A DNA stretch of 64,000 bases from Caulobacter sp. FWC2. GTDB lineage: Bacteria > Pseudomonadota > Alphaproteobacteria > Caulobacterales > Caulobacteraceae. The position numbers were made by a program, and so were the translations under genes. The stretch lies in assembly GCF_002742625.1 (NCBI RefSeq), contig NZ_PEBF01000001.1, positions 3,348,001-3,412,000 on the forward strand. The letters are read 5' to 3'. The notes beneath the pieces are model-generated. The model saw nothing but the letters and a program-made list of their open reading frames with translations, did not search any database and had not been told where the DNA came from. This document shows positions 48,783 to 58,216 of this stretch, piece by piece; position 1 is the first letter of the stretch; each line of letters begins with the position of its first letter.

Positions 48783-50435
48783 ATGGCTGGCACGACCCTC
48801 GAGACGCGACGCGCGCAGATGTTCCCTCGGCTGGAGGCGGCCGAGATCGAGCGGCTGCGCCGCTTTGGCCAGGTGATCCACGCCGAGGCCGGGTCGGCCC
48901 TGGCCACGGCCGGCGTCGCCTCGCCCGGCCTGTTCGTGATCCTGGCCGGCCGGGTGGCGATCAGCCGCCGCGACGCCCACGACGAGCACCAGACGATCGT
49001 CGAGCACGACGCCGGGCAGTTCGTCGGCGAGATCGCCCAGCTGTCGGGCCGTCCGTCTCTGGTCGACGTCAAGGCGCTCACCCAGGTCGAGGCCCTGCTG
49101 ATCGCCCCCGAACGCCTGCGCGCCGTGCTGGTCGCCGAGGCTGAGTTAGGCGAACAGATCATGCGGGCCCTGATCCTGCGCCGGGTCAGCCTGATCGAGA
49201 CCGGGGCCGGCGGCCCGATCATCATCGGCCGCGAAGCCGACGCCGAGGTCATCCGCCTGTCGGGCTTCCTGGCCCGCAACGGCCACCCCTATCAGCACCT
49301 CGACCCCGACCAGATGGACTGCGCCAGGGTGCTGATCGAGCGCTTCCACGTCGACGACAGCGAGCTGCCGATCGTGCTGTGTCCGAACGGCGAAATCCTG
49401 CGAAAGCCCACCAATCACCAGTTGGGTCGCTGCATCGGCCTCGTCGGGCCGATCGACGCCAACCGCCTCTATGATGTCGCCATCGTCGGGGCCGGCCCGG
49501 CCGGCCTGGCCACCGCCGTCTACGCCGCCTCGGAAGGGCTGTCGGTGCTGGTGCTCGACACCCGCGCCTTCGGCGGCCAGGCCGGGGCCTCAGCGCGGAT
49601 CGAGAACTATCTGGGCTTCCCCACCGGCATCACCGGCATGGCCCTTATGGGCCGCGCCTATGGCCAGGCCCAGAAGTTCGGGGCCGAGCTGGCCATTCCC
49701 GACGAGGTCGCCTCCCTGGTCTGTGAGGACGACGGCCAGCACCGCTATCGCCTGGCCCTCGCCAGCGGCGAGACCGCGCAAGCCAAGACCGTCGTCATCG
49801 CCAGCGGGGCCCGCTATCGCCGGCTGGAGGTCGAGAACCTCGACCGCTTCGAAGGCGCCTGCGTCCATTACTGGGCCTCGCCGCTGGAGGCCAAGCTGTG
49901 CGCCGGCCAGGAGGTCGCCCTGGTCGGGGCCGGCAACTCCGCGGGTCAGGCGGCCGTCTATCTCGCCAGCCAGGTCAAGAAGGTCTGGATGATCGTCCGC
50001 GGCGAGAGCCTGGCGGCGACCATGTCGCGCTACCTGATCGACCGGATCGAGAGCACGCCCAATATCGAGGTCATCGTCAAAAGCGCGATCGTCGATCTGG
50101 AGGCCGAGGACGGCAAGCCCAACCAGCTGTCGGCCGTGCGCTGGCGGGGTAGCGACGGCGTCGAGACCGTCCAGGCGGTCAGCCACCTCTTCCTGTTCAT
50201 CGGCGCCGCGCCCAACACCGCCTGGCTCACCCACTGCCATGTCGAGCTGGACAATCACGGCTTCGTCCGCACCGGGACCGATCTCGCGCCCGGCCATCCG
50301 CTGCTGCAGACCAGCCGCAAGGGCGTGTTCGCGATCGGCGACGTCCGGGCCGGCTCGGTCAAGCGGGTCGGCGCCGCCATCGGCGAAGGCGCCCAGGCCG
50401 TCGCCGCCATCCACGCCTATCTCGCCGAAGCCTGA
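48783..50435 (+). CDS. cyclic-nucleotide-binding / thioredoxin-reductase-like FAD oxidoreductase fusion
   Basis: 550 residues in three parts. Residues ~12-125 are a cNMP-binding domain (FVILAGRVAIS, GEIAQLSGRPSLVDV). Residues ~143-220 look like a thioredoxin-type fold (IIIGREADAEVIRLSGFLARNG, LPIVLCPNGEILRKP). Residues 229-550 are a two-Rossmann FAD/NADPH domain (GAGPAG at 237-242, second dinucleotide site GAGNSAGQ at 383-390, IGDV near the end). The redox CxxC of true thioredoxin reductases is missing: the segment reads GACVHYWASPLEA (358-370). Electron transfer to a disulfide would need another route. It is followed 15 bases later by a UBP-type zinc-finger gene. Confidence 0.88.
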   Translation: MAGTTLETRRAQMFPRLEAAEIERLRRFGQVIHAEAGSALATAGVASPGLFVILAGRVAISRRDAHDEHQTIVEHDAGQFVGEIAQLSGRPSLVDVKALTQVEALLIAPERLRAVLVAEAELGEQIMRALILRRVSLIETGAGGPIIIGREADAEVIRLSGFLARNGHPYQHLDPDQMDCARVLIERFHVDDSELPIVLCPNGEILRKPTNHQLGRCIGLVGPIDANRLYDVAIVGAGPAGLATAVYAASEGLSVLVLDTRAFGGQAGASARIENYLGFPTGITGMALMGRAYGQAQKFGAELAIPDEVASLVCEDDGQHRYRLALASGETAQAKTVVIASGARYRRLEVENLDRFEGACVHYWASPLEAKLCAGQEVALVGAGNSAGQAAVYLASQVKKVWMIVRGESLAATMSRYLIDRIESTPNIEVIVKSAIVDLEAEDGKPNQLSAVRWRGSDGVETVQAVSHLFLFIGAAPNTAWLTHCHVELDNHGFVRTGTDLAPGHPLLQTSRKGVFAIGDVRAGSVKRVGAAIGEGAQAVAAIHAYLAEA

Positions 50436-50449
50436 GAGGACCTCCGCCC

Positions 50450-50755
50450 ATGACCTGCAAGCACGGCGACACCATCCATCACGTCACGCCCAGCGCCAAG
50501 GGCTGCGAGGAGTGCCTCAAGACCGGCGGCTGGTGGGTCCACCTGCGCCTGTGCCGGACCTGCGGCCATGTCGGCTGCTGCGACGACAGCCCCAGCAGGC
50601 ACGCCACCGCCCACTTCCGCGCCACCAAACACCCGATCATCGAGGGCTACGCCCCACCGGAAGGCTGGGGTTGGTGCTTCGTTGACGAGGAATTCGTGGA
50701 GCTGCCCGACCAGACCCCGCAGGTCGGACCGATCCCCAGGTTCGTCGAGGGCTGA
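50450..50755 (+). CDS. UBP-type zinc finger protein
   Basis: 101 residues. The metal ligands of a Zf-UBP domain are all in register: C3, H5, C19, C22, C35, C38, C43, H51, H55 and H61. In eukaryotes this fold binds the free C-terminus of ubiquitin. Bacteria of this kind have no ubiquitin, so the ligand is unknown. AGAGGA precedes the ATG, and the gene is cotranscribed with the reductase fusion, a combination I recall as recurrent in bacterial genomes. Confidence 0.88.
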   Translation: MTCKHGDTIHHVTPSAKGCEECLKTGGWWVHLRLCRTCGHVGCCDDSPSRHATAHFRATKHPIIEGYAPPEGWGWCFVDEEFVELPDQTPQVGPIPRFVEG

Positions 50756-50811
50756 GCCGCCAAGGTTACGCATCCTTAAATTGCGGCCGGGATCGCCACG
50801 GGTGATCGTCG

Positions 50812-50827
50812 CCCCTCAATCGAGGGG
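50812..50827 (+). promoter_or_regulatory. hairpin covering the Shine-Dalgarno of the serine hydrolase
   Basis: CCCCTC, AATC loop, GAGGGG, eight bases before the ATG at 50836. The GAGGGG is the only ribosome-binding site, so the stem should mask it. Confidence 0.45.
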
Positions 50828-50835
50828 ACGTTTCC

Positions 50836-52200
50836 ATGAAGCTCAAGATCCTGGCGCTCGGCGCGGCCAGCCTGCTGCTCACCAGCCCAGCCCTGGCCGC
50901 TGGTCAAAGCTGCCCGGCCGACTACGCCAAGCAGGCCCGCGCCCTGGTGGACGAGCAGGTCAAGGCCGGCCGCTTCTCGGGTTCGGTGCTGGTGGCCAAG
51001 GACGGCGCGCCGCTGCTGCGCGAAGGCTTCGGCGCGGCCGACCGCGAATGGGAGATCCCCAATGCGCCCGACACCAAGTTCCGCCTCGGTTCCCTGACCA
51101 AGCAGTTCACCGCCACCGCTATCCTGCAACTGGCCGAGGCCGGCAAGCTGTCGATCGACGACCCGGTCTCCAAGTTCTACGCCGACGCCCCGGCGGCCTG
51201 GTCGAAGATCACGATCAAGCATCTGCTGAACCACACCTCGGGCATCCCCAGCTACACGGGCATTCCGGGCTTCTTCGAGAACGGCTCGTCCAAGAAGCCG
51301 CTGAAGCCGGCGGAGATCGTCAAGCTCACCCAGGACAAGCCGCTTGAGTTCGAGCCAGGCAGCAAGTTCGCCTATGACAACACCGGCTACATCCTGCTGG
51401 GCGTGGTCATCGAGAAGGTCTCGGGCCAGACCTATGCCGACTATCTGAGCCAGCACATCTTCCAGCCGCTGGGCATGAAGAACACCGGCTATGACGTCAG
51501 CGCCGAGATCCTGGCCAAGCGCGCCTCGGGTTACCAGCCCGACAAGGCCGCCTGGCGCAACGCCGACTATCTGGACATGACCCTGCCCTATGCGGCCGGC
51601 TCGCTCTATTCGACCGTCGACGATCTGCTGATCTGGAACACCGCCCTGACGGACGGCAAGATCCTGAGCGACGCCTCGCGCAAGGCCGCCTGGACCGAGA
51701 ACCTCGAGCACTACGGCTTTGGCTGGGGCATCGCCATGCAGGACGGCCACGAGCGGGTGTCGCACAACGGCGGCATCAACGGCTTCAGCACCGCGATGAA
51801 CCGCTATCCGAAGGACGGCCTGGTCACGATCGTGCTGTCGAACTTCCAGGCCGCGCCGTCCACGCCGATGGCCAACAACCTGGCGGGCCTGTGCTTCGGG
51901 ACCTACGCGGCGCCCAAAGCCGTCGCCCTGTCGACCGCGACCCTGGACAAATATGTCGGGTCCTACGCCCTGAGCCCGACCTTCATCCTCAAGGTGTTCC
52001 GCGACGGCGACAAGCTGGTGACCCAGGCCACCGGCCAGGGCCCGGTCGCCCTCGTCGCCACCGCGCCGGGCGAGTTCACGGCGGTTGGCCCCGACGCCAA
52101 GCTGAGCTTCAAGCAGACCGGCGATGCGCCGGCGACGGCGCTGGTGCTGCACCAGGGCGGCCGCGACATGGAAGCGCCGCGTGTCGCGGACAAGCCGTAG
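50836..52200 (+). CDS. periplasmic serine hydrolase (class C beta-lactamase/DD-peptidase family)
   Basis: 454 residues. Signal peptide ends SPALAA (about residue 22). Active-site motifs: S86-L-T-K89 (SxxK), Y180-D-N182 (YxN) and H310-N-G312 in place of KTG. This pattern is that of the Beta-lactamase (PF00144) esterases and D-aminopeptidases more than of true AmpC. A ~90-residue C-terminal domain (from about 365) is lipocalin-like. Substrate is unknown. Single gene. Confidence 0.87.
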   Translation: MKLKILALGAASLLLTSPALAAGQSCPADYAKQARALVDEQVKAGRFSGSVLVAKDGAPLLREGFGAADREWEIPNAPDTKFRLGSLTKQFTATAILQLAEAGKLSIDDPVSKFYADAPAAWSKITIKHLLNHTSGIPSYTGIPGFFENGSSKKPLKPAEIVKLTQDKPLEFEPGSKFAYDNTGYILLGVVIEKVSGQTYADYLSQHIFQPLGMKNTGYDVSAEILAKRASGYQPDKAAWRNADYLDMTLPYAAGSLYSTVDDLLIWNTALTDGKILSDASRKAAWTENLEHYGFGWGIAMQDGHERVSHNGGINGFSTAMNRYPKDGLVTIVLSNFQAAPSTPMANNLAGLCFGTYAAPKAVALSTATLDKYVGSYALSPTFILKVFRDGDKLVTQATGQGPVALVATAPGEFTAVGPDAKLSFKQTGDAPATALVLHQGGRDMEAPRVADKP

Positions 52201-52755
52201 GGCGGCGGGCTTGGGGAGGCGGCGGAGCGTCCGGGCAGGGCCCGGAGGATGGGGTAGAGAAATATCGTTTCGGCCGAGGCCGGAGCGCTCCGCGTGACCG
52301 TTGGTCGTGAGCCTTCGGCGCGCGGGGTCTTAACCCGCTTCCGACAGTGGCCCCCGGCGGGCGGAGAGAGATGCGTTCCCTCCGGACCGCGCGGGCGATT
52401 TCAGCCCGCGCCTGCCGCGCCGGTCGACCCTCGCCGCAGGATCTTCGTCCCGATGTTTCAGGGAGCCCGTCCAGATCCGTCAAGAGGGCGGCCCGAAGGC
52501 CACGACCAGCGCTTCCCGCTCGATCACCCCCGCCGCGCATTCTGTCGCCGGCTGAAACGCCCTCCCCCGCGACGGGGCGAGGAGAAGTATCGGCCAGGTT
52601 TTCAGGGTGATGCGTCGATTTTGGATGGGCTCGTGGGTGGCGGGGGTAAGGTGTTGATTTTGCTTCGGTCGGTAGCGCCTATTCCCGAGTGGCGGCGGGA
52701 AATGCTCCGCGTTCATCCTGTTGCGCGCACCTGACTAGCTCAGTCATAGTCAAGC
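52201..52755. other. 555-base gap with strong RNA-like structure, no convincing gene
   Basis: Open frames on both strands here are Pro/Arg-rich and have no recognisable domain. Structure is unusually dense: GCGGAGCG (52222-52229) with CGCTCCGC (52286-52293), enclosing TCCGGGC-AGG-GCCCGGA (52230-52246); GCGCGGGC (52389-52396) with GCCCGCGC (52404-52411); and a REP-like CCTCCCCCGCGACGGGG block near 52561. A TGACT-AGCTC-AGTCA dyad (52732-52746) ends 10 bases before the next start codon. It could hold a non-coding RNA or be the 5' flank of an acquired islet. I could not match RNase P, tmRNA, 4.5S or 6S RNA. Confidence 0.4.
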
Positions 52756-53586
52756 ATGGCAGCCACGCCCGATCCCAAACCACTGATCAGTCCTAGCGAT
52801 ATGAAGGTCGTCGAGCACGTCCTGAATATGGGCGGGGGCTACGTTCTGAATTTCAGTGACCGCACTTTCGAAGAGTTCGTTGCGCACGAGATAGGCATCG
52901 ACGCCACTGCACCACGATATTCAATAGATGGAGGGTCGAAGGCAAAAAGGTTGCGGCGAATTCTGCATTCGCTCACGAGCGGGAAACAGGCTCAACTACT
53001 GCAGGCCTTATTGAGGCACAGAGATAGCCCAGCATATCGCAGTGCGGGTGATATCTTGGATGACGAGTGGCGAAGCGCCTACAACGAGATCGTACGGGGT
53101 CTGGAACAGAAAGTTACAGATGCTGACAATACCTATGCGGCCAGTTCCTGGACTGGACGGCGGACGCTTCGGGAGCAAGTCGCGATAGTTCGCGGCGTCG
53201 CACCACTCGCCTCACGCGAACTCGACGAGCTAGCGTCAATTATCGAAAAGAAGCGTTTCAACGACCCAATCACTGCGGATGCTGTCCAATGTCTTCGCGA
53301 CTTGCACTCGCAGTTGGGGGAACTGATTGCGGCGGTCGACCGCGGTAACCTGACCCGGCAGGCCGTCGAAGCGATCGAAGGCAATCGCCAGAGACTAGCG
53401 CATTATATTGGGGAAGGCGCGAAATTGGCTGTCGTTGCCCCTGCCATGACATTTGGCATCATGCATATTCTGGCGTGGATTACGGGAGTACCAACCGATA
53501 GCACGTTGGTCTCTACCGTCTTCGGCACAATTGTTGGGGCCGATGCACTCAAATCATTCAGCAAGAAATCTAGTATCGCGCCGTAG
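52756..53586 (+). CDS. putative abortive-infection effector (AbiJ N-terminal-like domain plus two membrane helices)
   Basis: 276 residues. Residues ~16-90 show a pattern I associate with the AbiJ-type N-terminal domain found before varied antiphage effectors: [19 protein letters not shown], then [13 protein letters not shown] helical middle follows (about 95-215). Two hydrophobic segments close it, about 223-244 ([20 protein letters not shown]) and 250-266, with a polar Lys/Ser tail. Base use differs sharply from neighbours: frequent ATA, AGA, AGG, TCA, GGA and TTA codons, suggesting transfer. The gene stands alone, with no strong Shine-Dalgarno. The defence role is inferred from domain resemblance, composition and layout. 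Confidence 0.7.
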   Translation: MAATPDPKPLISPSDMKVVEHVLNMGGGYVLNFSDRTFEEFVAHEIGIDATAPRYSIDGGSKAKRLRRILHSLTSGKQAQLLQALLRHRDSPAYRSAGDILDDEWRSAYNEIVRGLEQKVTDADNTYAASSWTGRRTLREQVAIVRGVAPLASRELDELASIIEKKRFNDPITADAVQCLRDLHSQLGELIAAVDRGNLTRQAVEAIEGNRQRLAHYIGEGAKLAVVAPAMTFGIMHILAWITGVPTDSTLVSTVFGTIVGADALKSFSKKSSIAP

Positions 53587-53629
53587 GTTTTCAAACCTCG
53601 GCGGCTAGCGAAAATAAGCTTGCACTTAC

Positions 53630-53664
53630 AAAGAAAAAGGCCCCGGAGATTGCTCTCCGGGGCC
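53630..53664 (-). terminator. intrinsic terminator of tuf
   Basis: GGCCCCGGAGA (53639-53649), TTGC, TCTCCGGGGCC (53654-53664). On the minus strand TTTTTCTTTG follows. It lies 36 bases after the tuf stop. Confidence 0.9.
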
Positions 53665-53699
53665 TTCGCATTTCTCAGCCGAAGCTCAGAAGGTCGAGA

Positions 53700-54890
<1,191 letters not shown>

Positions 54891-54942
54891 CGTCTCTACC
54901 TTCGCGCCGGCGGGTGTTGTTGGGGTAACTCATATGGGGAGC

Positions 54943-55016
54943 TGGAGCGGGTAGCGGGAATCGAACCCGCATCCTCAGCTTGGAAGGCTGCTGCACTACC
55001 ATTGTGCTATACCCGC
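54943..55016 (-). tRNA. tRNA-Gly(UCC)
   Basis: Acceptor GCGGGTA pairs with TACCCGC and the encoded 3' end is CCA. The anticodon loop CTTCCAA gives UCC. GGTTCGATTCC forms the T loop. 74 bases including CCA. Confidence 0.95.
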
Positions 55017-55123
55017 CTTATCACCCTATTGTGGGCTAGCGGGGTCGCGATCGGCTCCCGGTCTCTGGCTCTGGGACCCATCTTGCCTTCAGGACGCGCC
55101 CGTCTCGGAACTCGTCGCGTGCA

Positions 55124-55209
55124 TGGTGGGGGAAGCAGGACTCGAACCTGCGAAGGCGTACGCCAGGGGATTTACAGTCCCCCCCCTTTGCCACTCGGGA
55201 CATTCCCCC
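55124..55209 (-). tRNA. tRNA-Tyr(GUA)
   Basis: Acceptor GGGGGAA/TTCCCCC with encoded CCA, a long variable arm, T loop GGTTCGAGTCC, and anticodon loop CTGTAAA (GUA). 86 bases. Upstream of tRNA-Gly and tuf on the same strand. Confidence 0.95.
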
Positions 55210-55382
55210 AAGCACGCGACGGAGTTCCGAAGCCGGCGGCCTTTAGCCGGTTCGATGCGCAACAGCAAGCCGTTGAACTTCGAACTGGAACAAAAGCTTC
55301 TTTCGACGGTGACGGACGATGCTAAGAGCAGCGCCGGCCGGCTAAGAAACCCTTGGGGCCCCAAATCGGAGCGCGTCTTATA

Positions 55383-56219
55383 GTGTCCTCTCATTCCGAA
55401 CGCAACGACCGGAAACGTCCTTCTGCACCCGGACGCGATTTTCGTTCCAAGCCCCGGAATAAAAACGAGTTTTCTCGCGGCCAGGGCGACGCCAAGGACT
55501 GGATTTGGGGGACTCATGCCGTCGAGGCGGCGCTTTCGAACCCCCTGCGTCCGGCGCCGAAGCGCCTTCTGGCGACCCCGGACCGCGCCAAGCGACTCGG
55601 CCCCGATCTGCAGAAGCTGACCTGCCTGCAGGTTATGGAGGGCCAGGAGATCGCCAAGCACCTGCCGCAGGGCGCCGTGCACCAAGGTCTGGCCCTGAAG
55701 ATCGACGAGGCCGAATCGCTGTCGATCGCCGAGATGGGCTCGCCGGCCAAGGGGCTGCTGGTCATGCTGGACCAGATCACCGACCCGCAGAACATCGGCG
55801 CCATCTTCCGGTCGGCCGCCGCCTTCGGGGCCAAGGGCGTTATCCTGCAGGACCGCCACGCCCCGGTGCTGTCCGGCGTGCTGGCCAAGACCGCCGTCGG
55901 GGCGGTGGACAAGGTCGCGCACGCGCGCGTGGTCAATCTTTCCCGCGCCCTCGAGGAACTGGCCGACATGGGCTGGCGCGCCGTAGCCCTGGCCGGCGAG
56001 GCCGAGGAAAGCCTGGAGGCCGTCCTCGACCATCAGCCCACCGTGCTCGTTCTGGGTTCGGAGGGCGAAGGCGTTCGCCGTCTTGTCGCGGAACACTGCG
56101 ACGCCTTGGGAAAGATCCCCATGCCGGGCGGCTTCGAGAGCCTGAACGTGTCCGCCGCAGCGGCGATCGCGCTCTACGAAGCCTCGAAAGTTCGCGCGCC
56201 GGACGAAACTGTTTCGTGA
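55383..56219 (+). CDS. rlmB: 23S rRNA (guanosine-2251-2'-O)-methyltransferase RlmB
   Basis: 278 residues. A basic N-terminal extension (about 35 residues) precedes the L30e-like substrate-binding domain (WIWGTHAVEAALSNPLRPAP) and the SPOUT trefoil knot: LDQITDPQNIGAIFRSA, LGSEGEGVRRLV and IPMPGGFESLNVSAAAAIAL. GTG at 55383 has CGGAGCG upstream and is preferred over a start at 55353. Divergent from the tRNA-tuf unit. Confidence 0.9.
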   Translation: MSSHSERNDRKRPSAPGRDFRSKPRNKNEFSRGQGDAKDWIWGTHAVEAALSNPLRPAPKRLLATPDRAKRLGPDLQKLTCLQVMEGQEIAKHLPQGAVHQGLALKIDEAESLSIAEMGSPAKGLLVMLDQITDPQNIGAIFRSAAAFGAKGVILQDRHAPVLSGVLAKTAVGAVDKVAHARVVNLSRALEELADMGWRAVALAGEAEESLEAVLDHQPTVLVLGSEGEGVRRLVAEHCDALGKIPMPGGFESLNVSAAAAIALYEASKVRAPDETVS

Positions 56220-56308
56220 ATCCTTCTTAACCGTTTTGATTTCGTCGCAAGCACGTGCTCTTCTCGCGAACAATGGTCCGCGAGCGCTTGCTCGCGGAGG
56301 AGTTAGAC

Positions 56309-58096
56309 ATGGGATCGGGGGACCCGATGTTTGGACGTAAGGTACGCTTGGCCGCCTTGGCCACAACGGCGGTTGGCGTTCTCGCGCTTGCCGGCTGCAG
56401 CGCGGGGGATCCGGTAAACACGCCGCCGCCGGCCAGCGACCGCCAGGATGCGTCCATGACGCCGGAGCTGATGGGGGCTCCGCCGCCGCCCAGCGCCGAA
56501 CAGGCCCAGGACGGTCTGCTGGGAGGTCCGAGCCAGACGCAGGCCCAGGCCCGCGCCGACGCCGGCGTTAGCTCCAGCCCGCTGCCGCCGCCGCCGCGCA
56601 ACTCGCATCTGAAGACCTGGCGCCGTCCGGACGGCACGCTGGTCACGGCCATGCGCCCGATCGCCAATCCGAAGGGCGCCAGCCGCTACGAGCAGAAGCC
56701 GCATCGCGTCCATGCGACGATCCCGGCCGCTCACGCCGCGCCGAAGCCGGTCGTCCAGTCCGCGCCGAAGCCAACGCCCAAGCCCGTGGTCGTCGCCAAG
56801 CCGGTGACGCCCAAGACCGTGGCGCCCGCTCCCGCGCCCGTTCAGGCCGTCAAACCGGTCGTGCCCGCCACGCCGCTGGCCAAGCCGCCCGTCGTGGTCG
56901 CCAAGCCGCCGGTCGTTCCGTCCGCTCCCGCGAAGCCCGCGACCAAGCTTGAGCAACTGCAGGCCGTCGTCGCGCCCGCCGCCACCACTGGCGCGGTCCT
57001 GGCCGCCGGCGAAAGCCTGGGCAAGAATCAGCCCGGCCAGGTGACGCTGTCGCTGCCGGCCACGCTGGGCGACCTGATCAAGCAGGAAGCCGCCAAGCTG
57101 GGCCTGACCAAGGCCGCCAAGAAGACCAGCGCCTATGCCGAACTATCGGGCGACGGCTATGAAGTCACGCCGAACGGCCGCCAGACCGCGGTCGTCAAGC
57201 CGGGCGAACCGACCACCTTCGCGTGGCAGGTCAAACCGGGTCCGGAGGCCAAGGGCCAGCTGAAGTCTCAGTTCGGCCTCGAGCTGAACGGCGCCAAGAC
57301 CCCGCAAGGCTTCTCGCTGGGCGAAATCAGCAAGCGCGTCGCCGCCCTGCCTGAACAGGCCAAGAAGGGCGTGGGCAAGCTCGACCTGGGCGGCCTGAAT
57401 GGCAACGTCACGCTTCCAGGCCTCGGCGCGGTGCCGATCAAGACCGCGCTGGGCGTGGCCCTGGTGCTGCTGGCGCTGATCATCCTGGTCGGCGTCTCGC
57501 GCAGCGCCTCGGCGGCGCGTCGCCGCGCCGAACGCCACCGCAAGTACCGCACCCTGACCGACTACGGCCGCAATGAGATGGAGTACGAGCAGGAGCAGCA
57601 CGCCCCGGCCTCGACCCACGTCTCGCACGTCAACCCGTTCCTGGCCGCGGCCGGTGGCGCGGTGGCGGGCGCGGCGGTCGCTTCGGCGGTCTCGCATCAT
57701 GACGACCACGGTCATGGCCACGACGGTCACAGCCAGGGGCATGACAGCCATGGCCACGACGCTCATGCTGACGCTCATGCGCATGACGACCATGGCCATG
57801 CGGCGCACGATGGCCACGGCCACGACCTGCACGCCGAGGCTCATCCTGAGCCGCACGCGCCGGCCGAGCATGTCAGTTACGTGAACCCCATGGTCGCGGC
57901 CGCCTCGGCCCACCCAGTCAGCCATGACGATCACGGCCACGACACGCAGGCCGCGACCCATGACGACCACCACGGCGAACACGCCGCGCCTCATGACGAC
58001 CACGGGCACGCCGCGCCCGGTCATGACGCTCACGGCGCCGGGCATCACGACGCCCATCAGGCGGCTCCTCATCGGGAACCCGAGCACGCTCACTAG
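56309..58096 (+). CDS. lipid-anchored membrane protein with a histidine-rich C-terminal tail
   Basis: 595 residues. A lipoprotein-type signal ends VLALAGCSAG. Residues ~130-230 are Ala/Pro/Lys/Val-rich, as in periplasm-spanning linkers. Residues ~250-375 are a folded, unrecognised domain. A membrane helix is at about 378-397 (ALGVALVLLALIILVGV), followed by RRRAERHRK, so the tail should be cytoplasmic. The last ~133 residues hold about 40 His with Asp, Gly and Ala (HDGHS, HDDHGH), and the segment HVS(H/Y)VNP(F/M)(L/V)AAA occurs twice. GGAGGAG lies six bases before the ATG at 56309; an in-frame GTG at 56255 is less likely. Metal binding is inferred from composition. Followed by a TerC-family gene. 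Confidence 0.65.
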   Translation: MGSGDPMFGRKVRLAALATTAVGVLALAGCSAGDPVNTPPPASDRQDASMTPELMGAPPPPSAEQAQDGLLGGPSQTQAQARADAGVSSSPLPPPPRNSHLKTWRRPDGTLVTAMRPIANPKGASRYEQKPHRVHATIPAAHAAPKPVVQSAPKPTPKPVVVAKPVTPKTVAPAPAPVQAVKPVVPATPLAKPPVVVAKPPVVPSAPAKPATKLEQLQAVVAPAATTGAVLAAGESLGKNQPGQVTLSLPATLGDLIKQEAAKLGLTKAAKKTSAYAELSGDGYEVTPNGRQTAVVKPGEPTTFAWQVKPGPEAKGQLKSQFGLELNGAKTPQGFSLGEISKRVAALPEQAKKGVGKLDLGGLNGNVTLPGLGAVPIKTALGVALVLLALIILVGVSRSASAARRRAERHRKYRTLTDYGRNEMEYEQEQHAPASTHVSHVNPFLAAAGGAVAGAAVASAVSHHDDHGHGHDGHSQGHDSHGHDAHADAHAHDDHGHAAHDGHGHDLHAEAHPEPHAPAEHVSYVNPMVAAASAHPVSHDDHGHDTQAATHDDHHGEHAAPHDDHGHAAPGHDAHGAGHHDAHQAAPHREPEHAH

Positions 58097-58110
58097 GGCC
58101 GGAGCCGGAC

Positions 58111-58147
58111 GAAAAAGCGACGCCCCGGATCGGTGGTCCGGGGCGTC
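58111..58147. terminator. hairpin after the His-rich protein gene
   Basis: GACGCCCCGGA (58119-58129) pairs with TCCGGGGCGTC (58137-58147). The better U tract lies on the minus side (CGCTTTTTCG), yet the neighbours are both on the plus strand; on the plus strand only GTATTTG follows. Confidence 0.55.
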
Positions 58148-58216
58148 GTCGTATTTGCGGTGGACCGGCTCTTTTTGCGCCTTGCATCCCCGCGCGCCTC
58201 ACCGCATTGAGGATAC

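Noticed and set aside
52345..52351. GCCACTG (minus strand), which recalls the B12-box of cobalamin riboswitches
   Set aside because: The rest of the consensus is missing and no cobalamin gene is nearby.
52294..52734. 146-codon plus-strand frame, and a 143-codon minus-strand frame overlapping it
   Set aside because: Both are Pro/Arg/Gly-rich, lack a ribosome-binding site and domain features, and overlap strong RNA stems.
56255..56308. Upstream GTG start for the His-rich lipoprotein
   Set aside because: It would bury the lipoprotein signal behind 18 charged residues, while GGAGGAG is ideally placed for the ATG at 56309.
57570..58090. Tandem DNA repeat or CRISPR-like array in the His-rich gene
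   Set aside because: The repetition follows HD/HG codons and is irregular in length; there are no conserved repeats with unique spacers.
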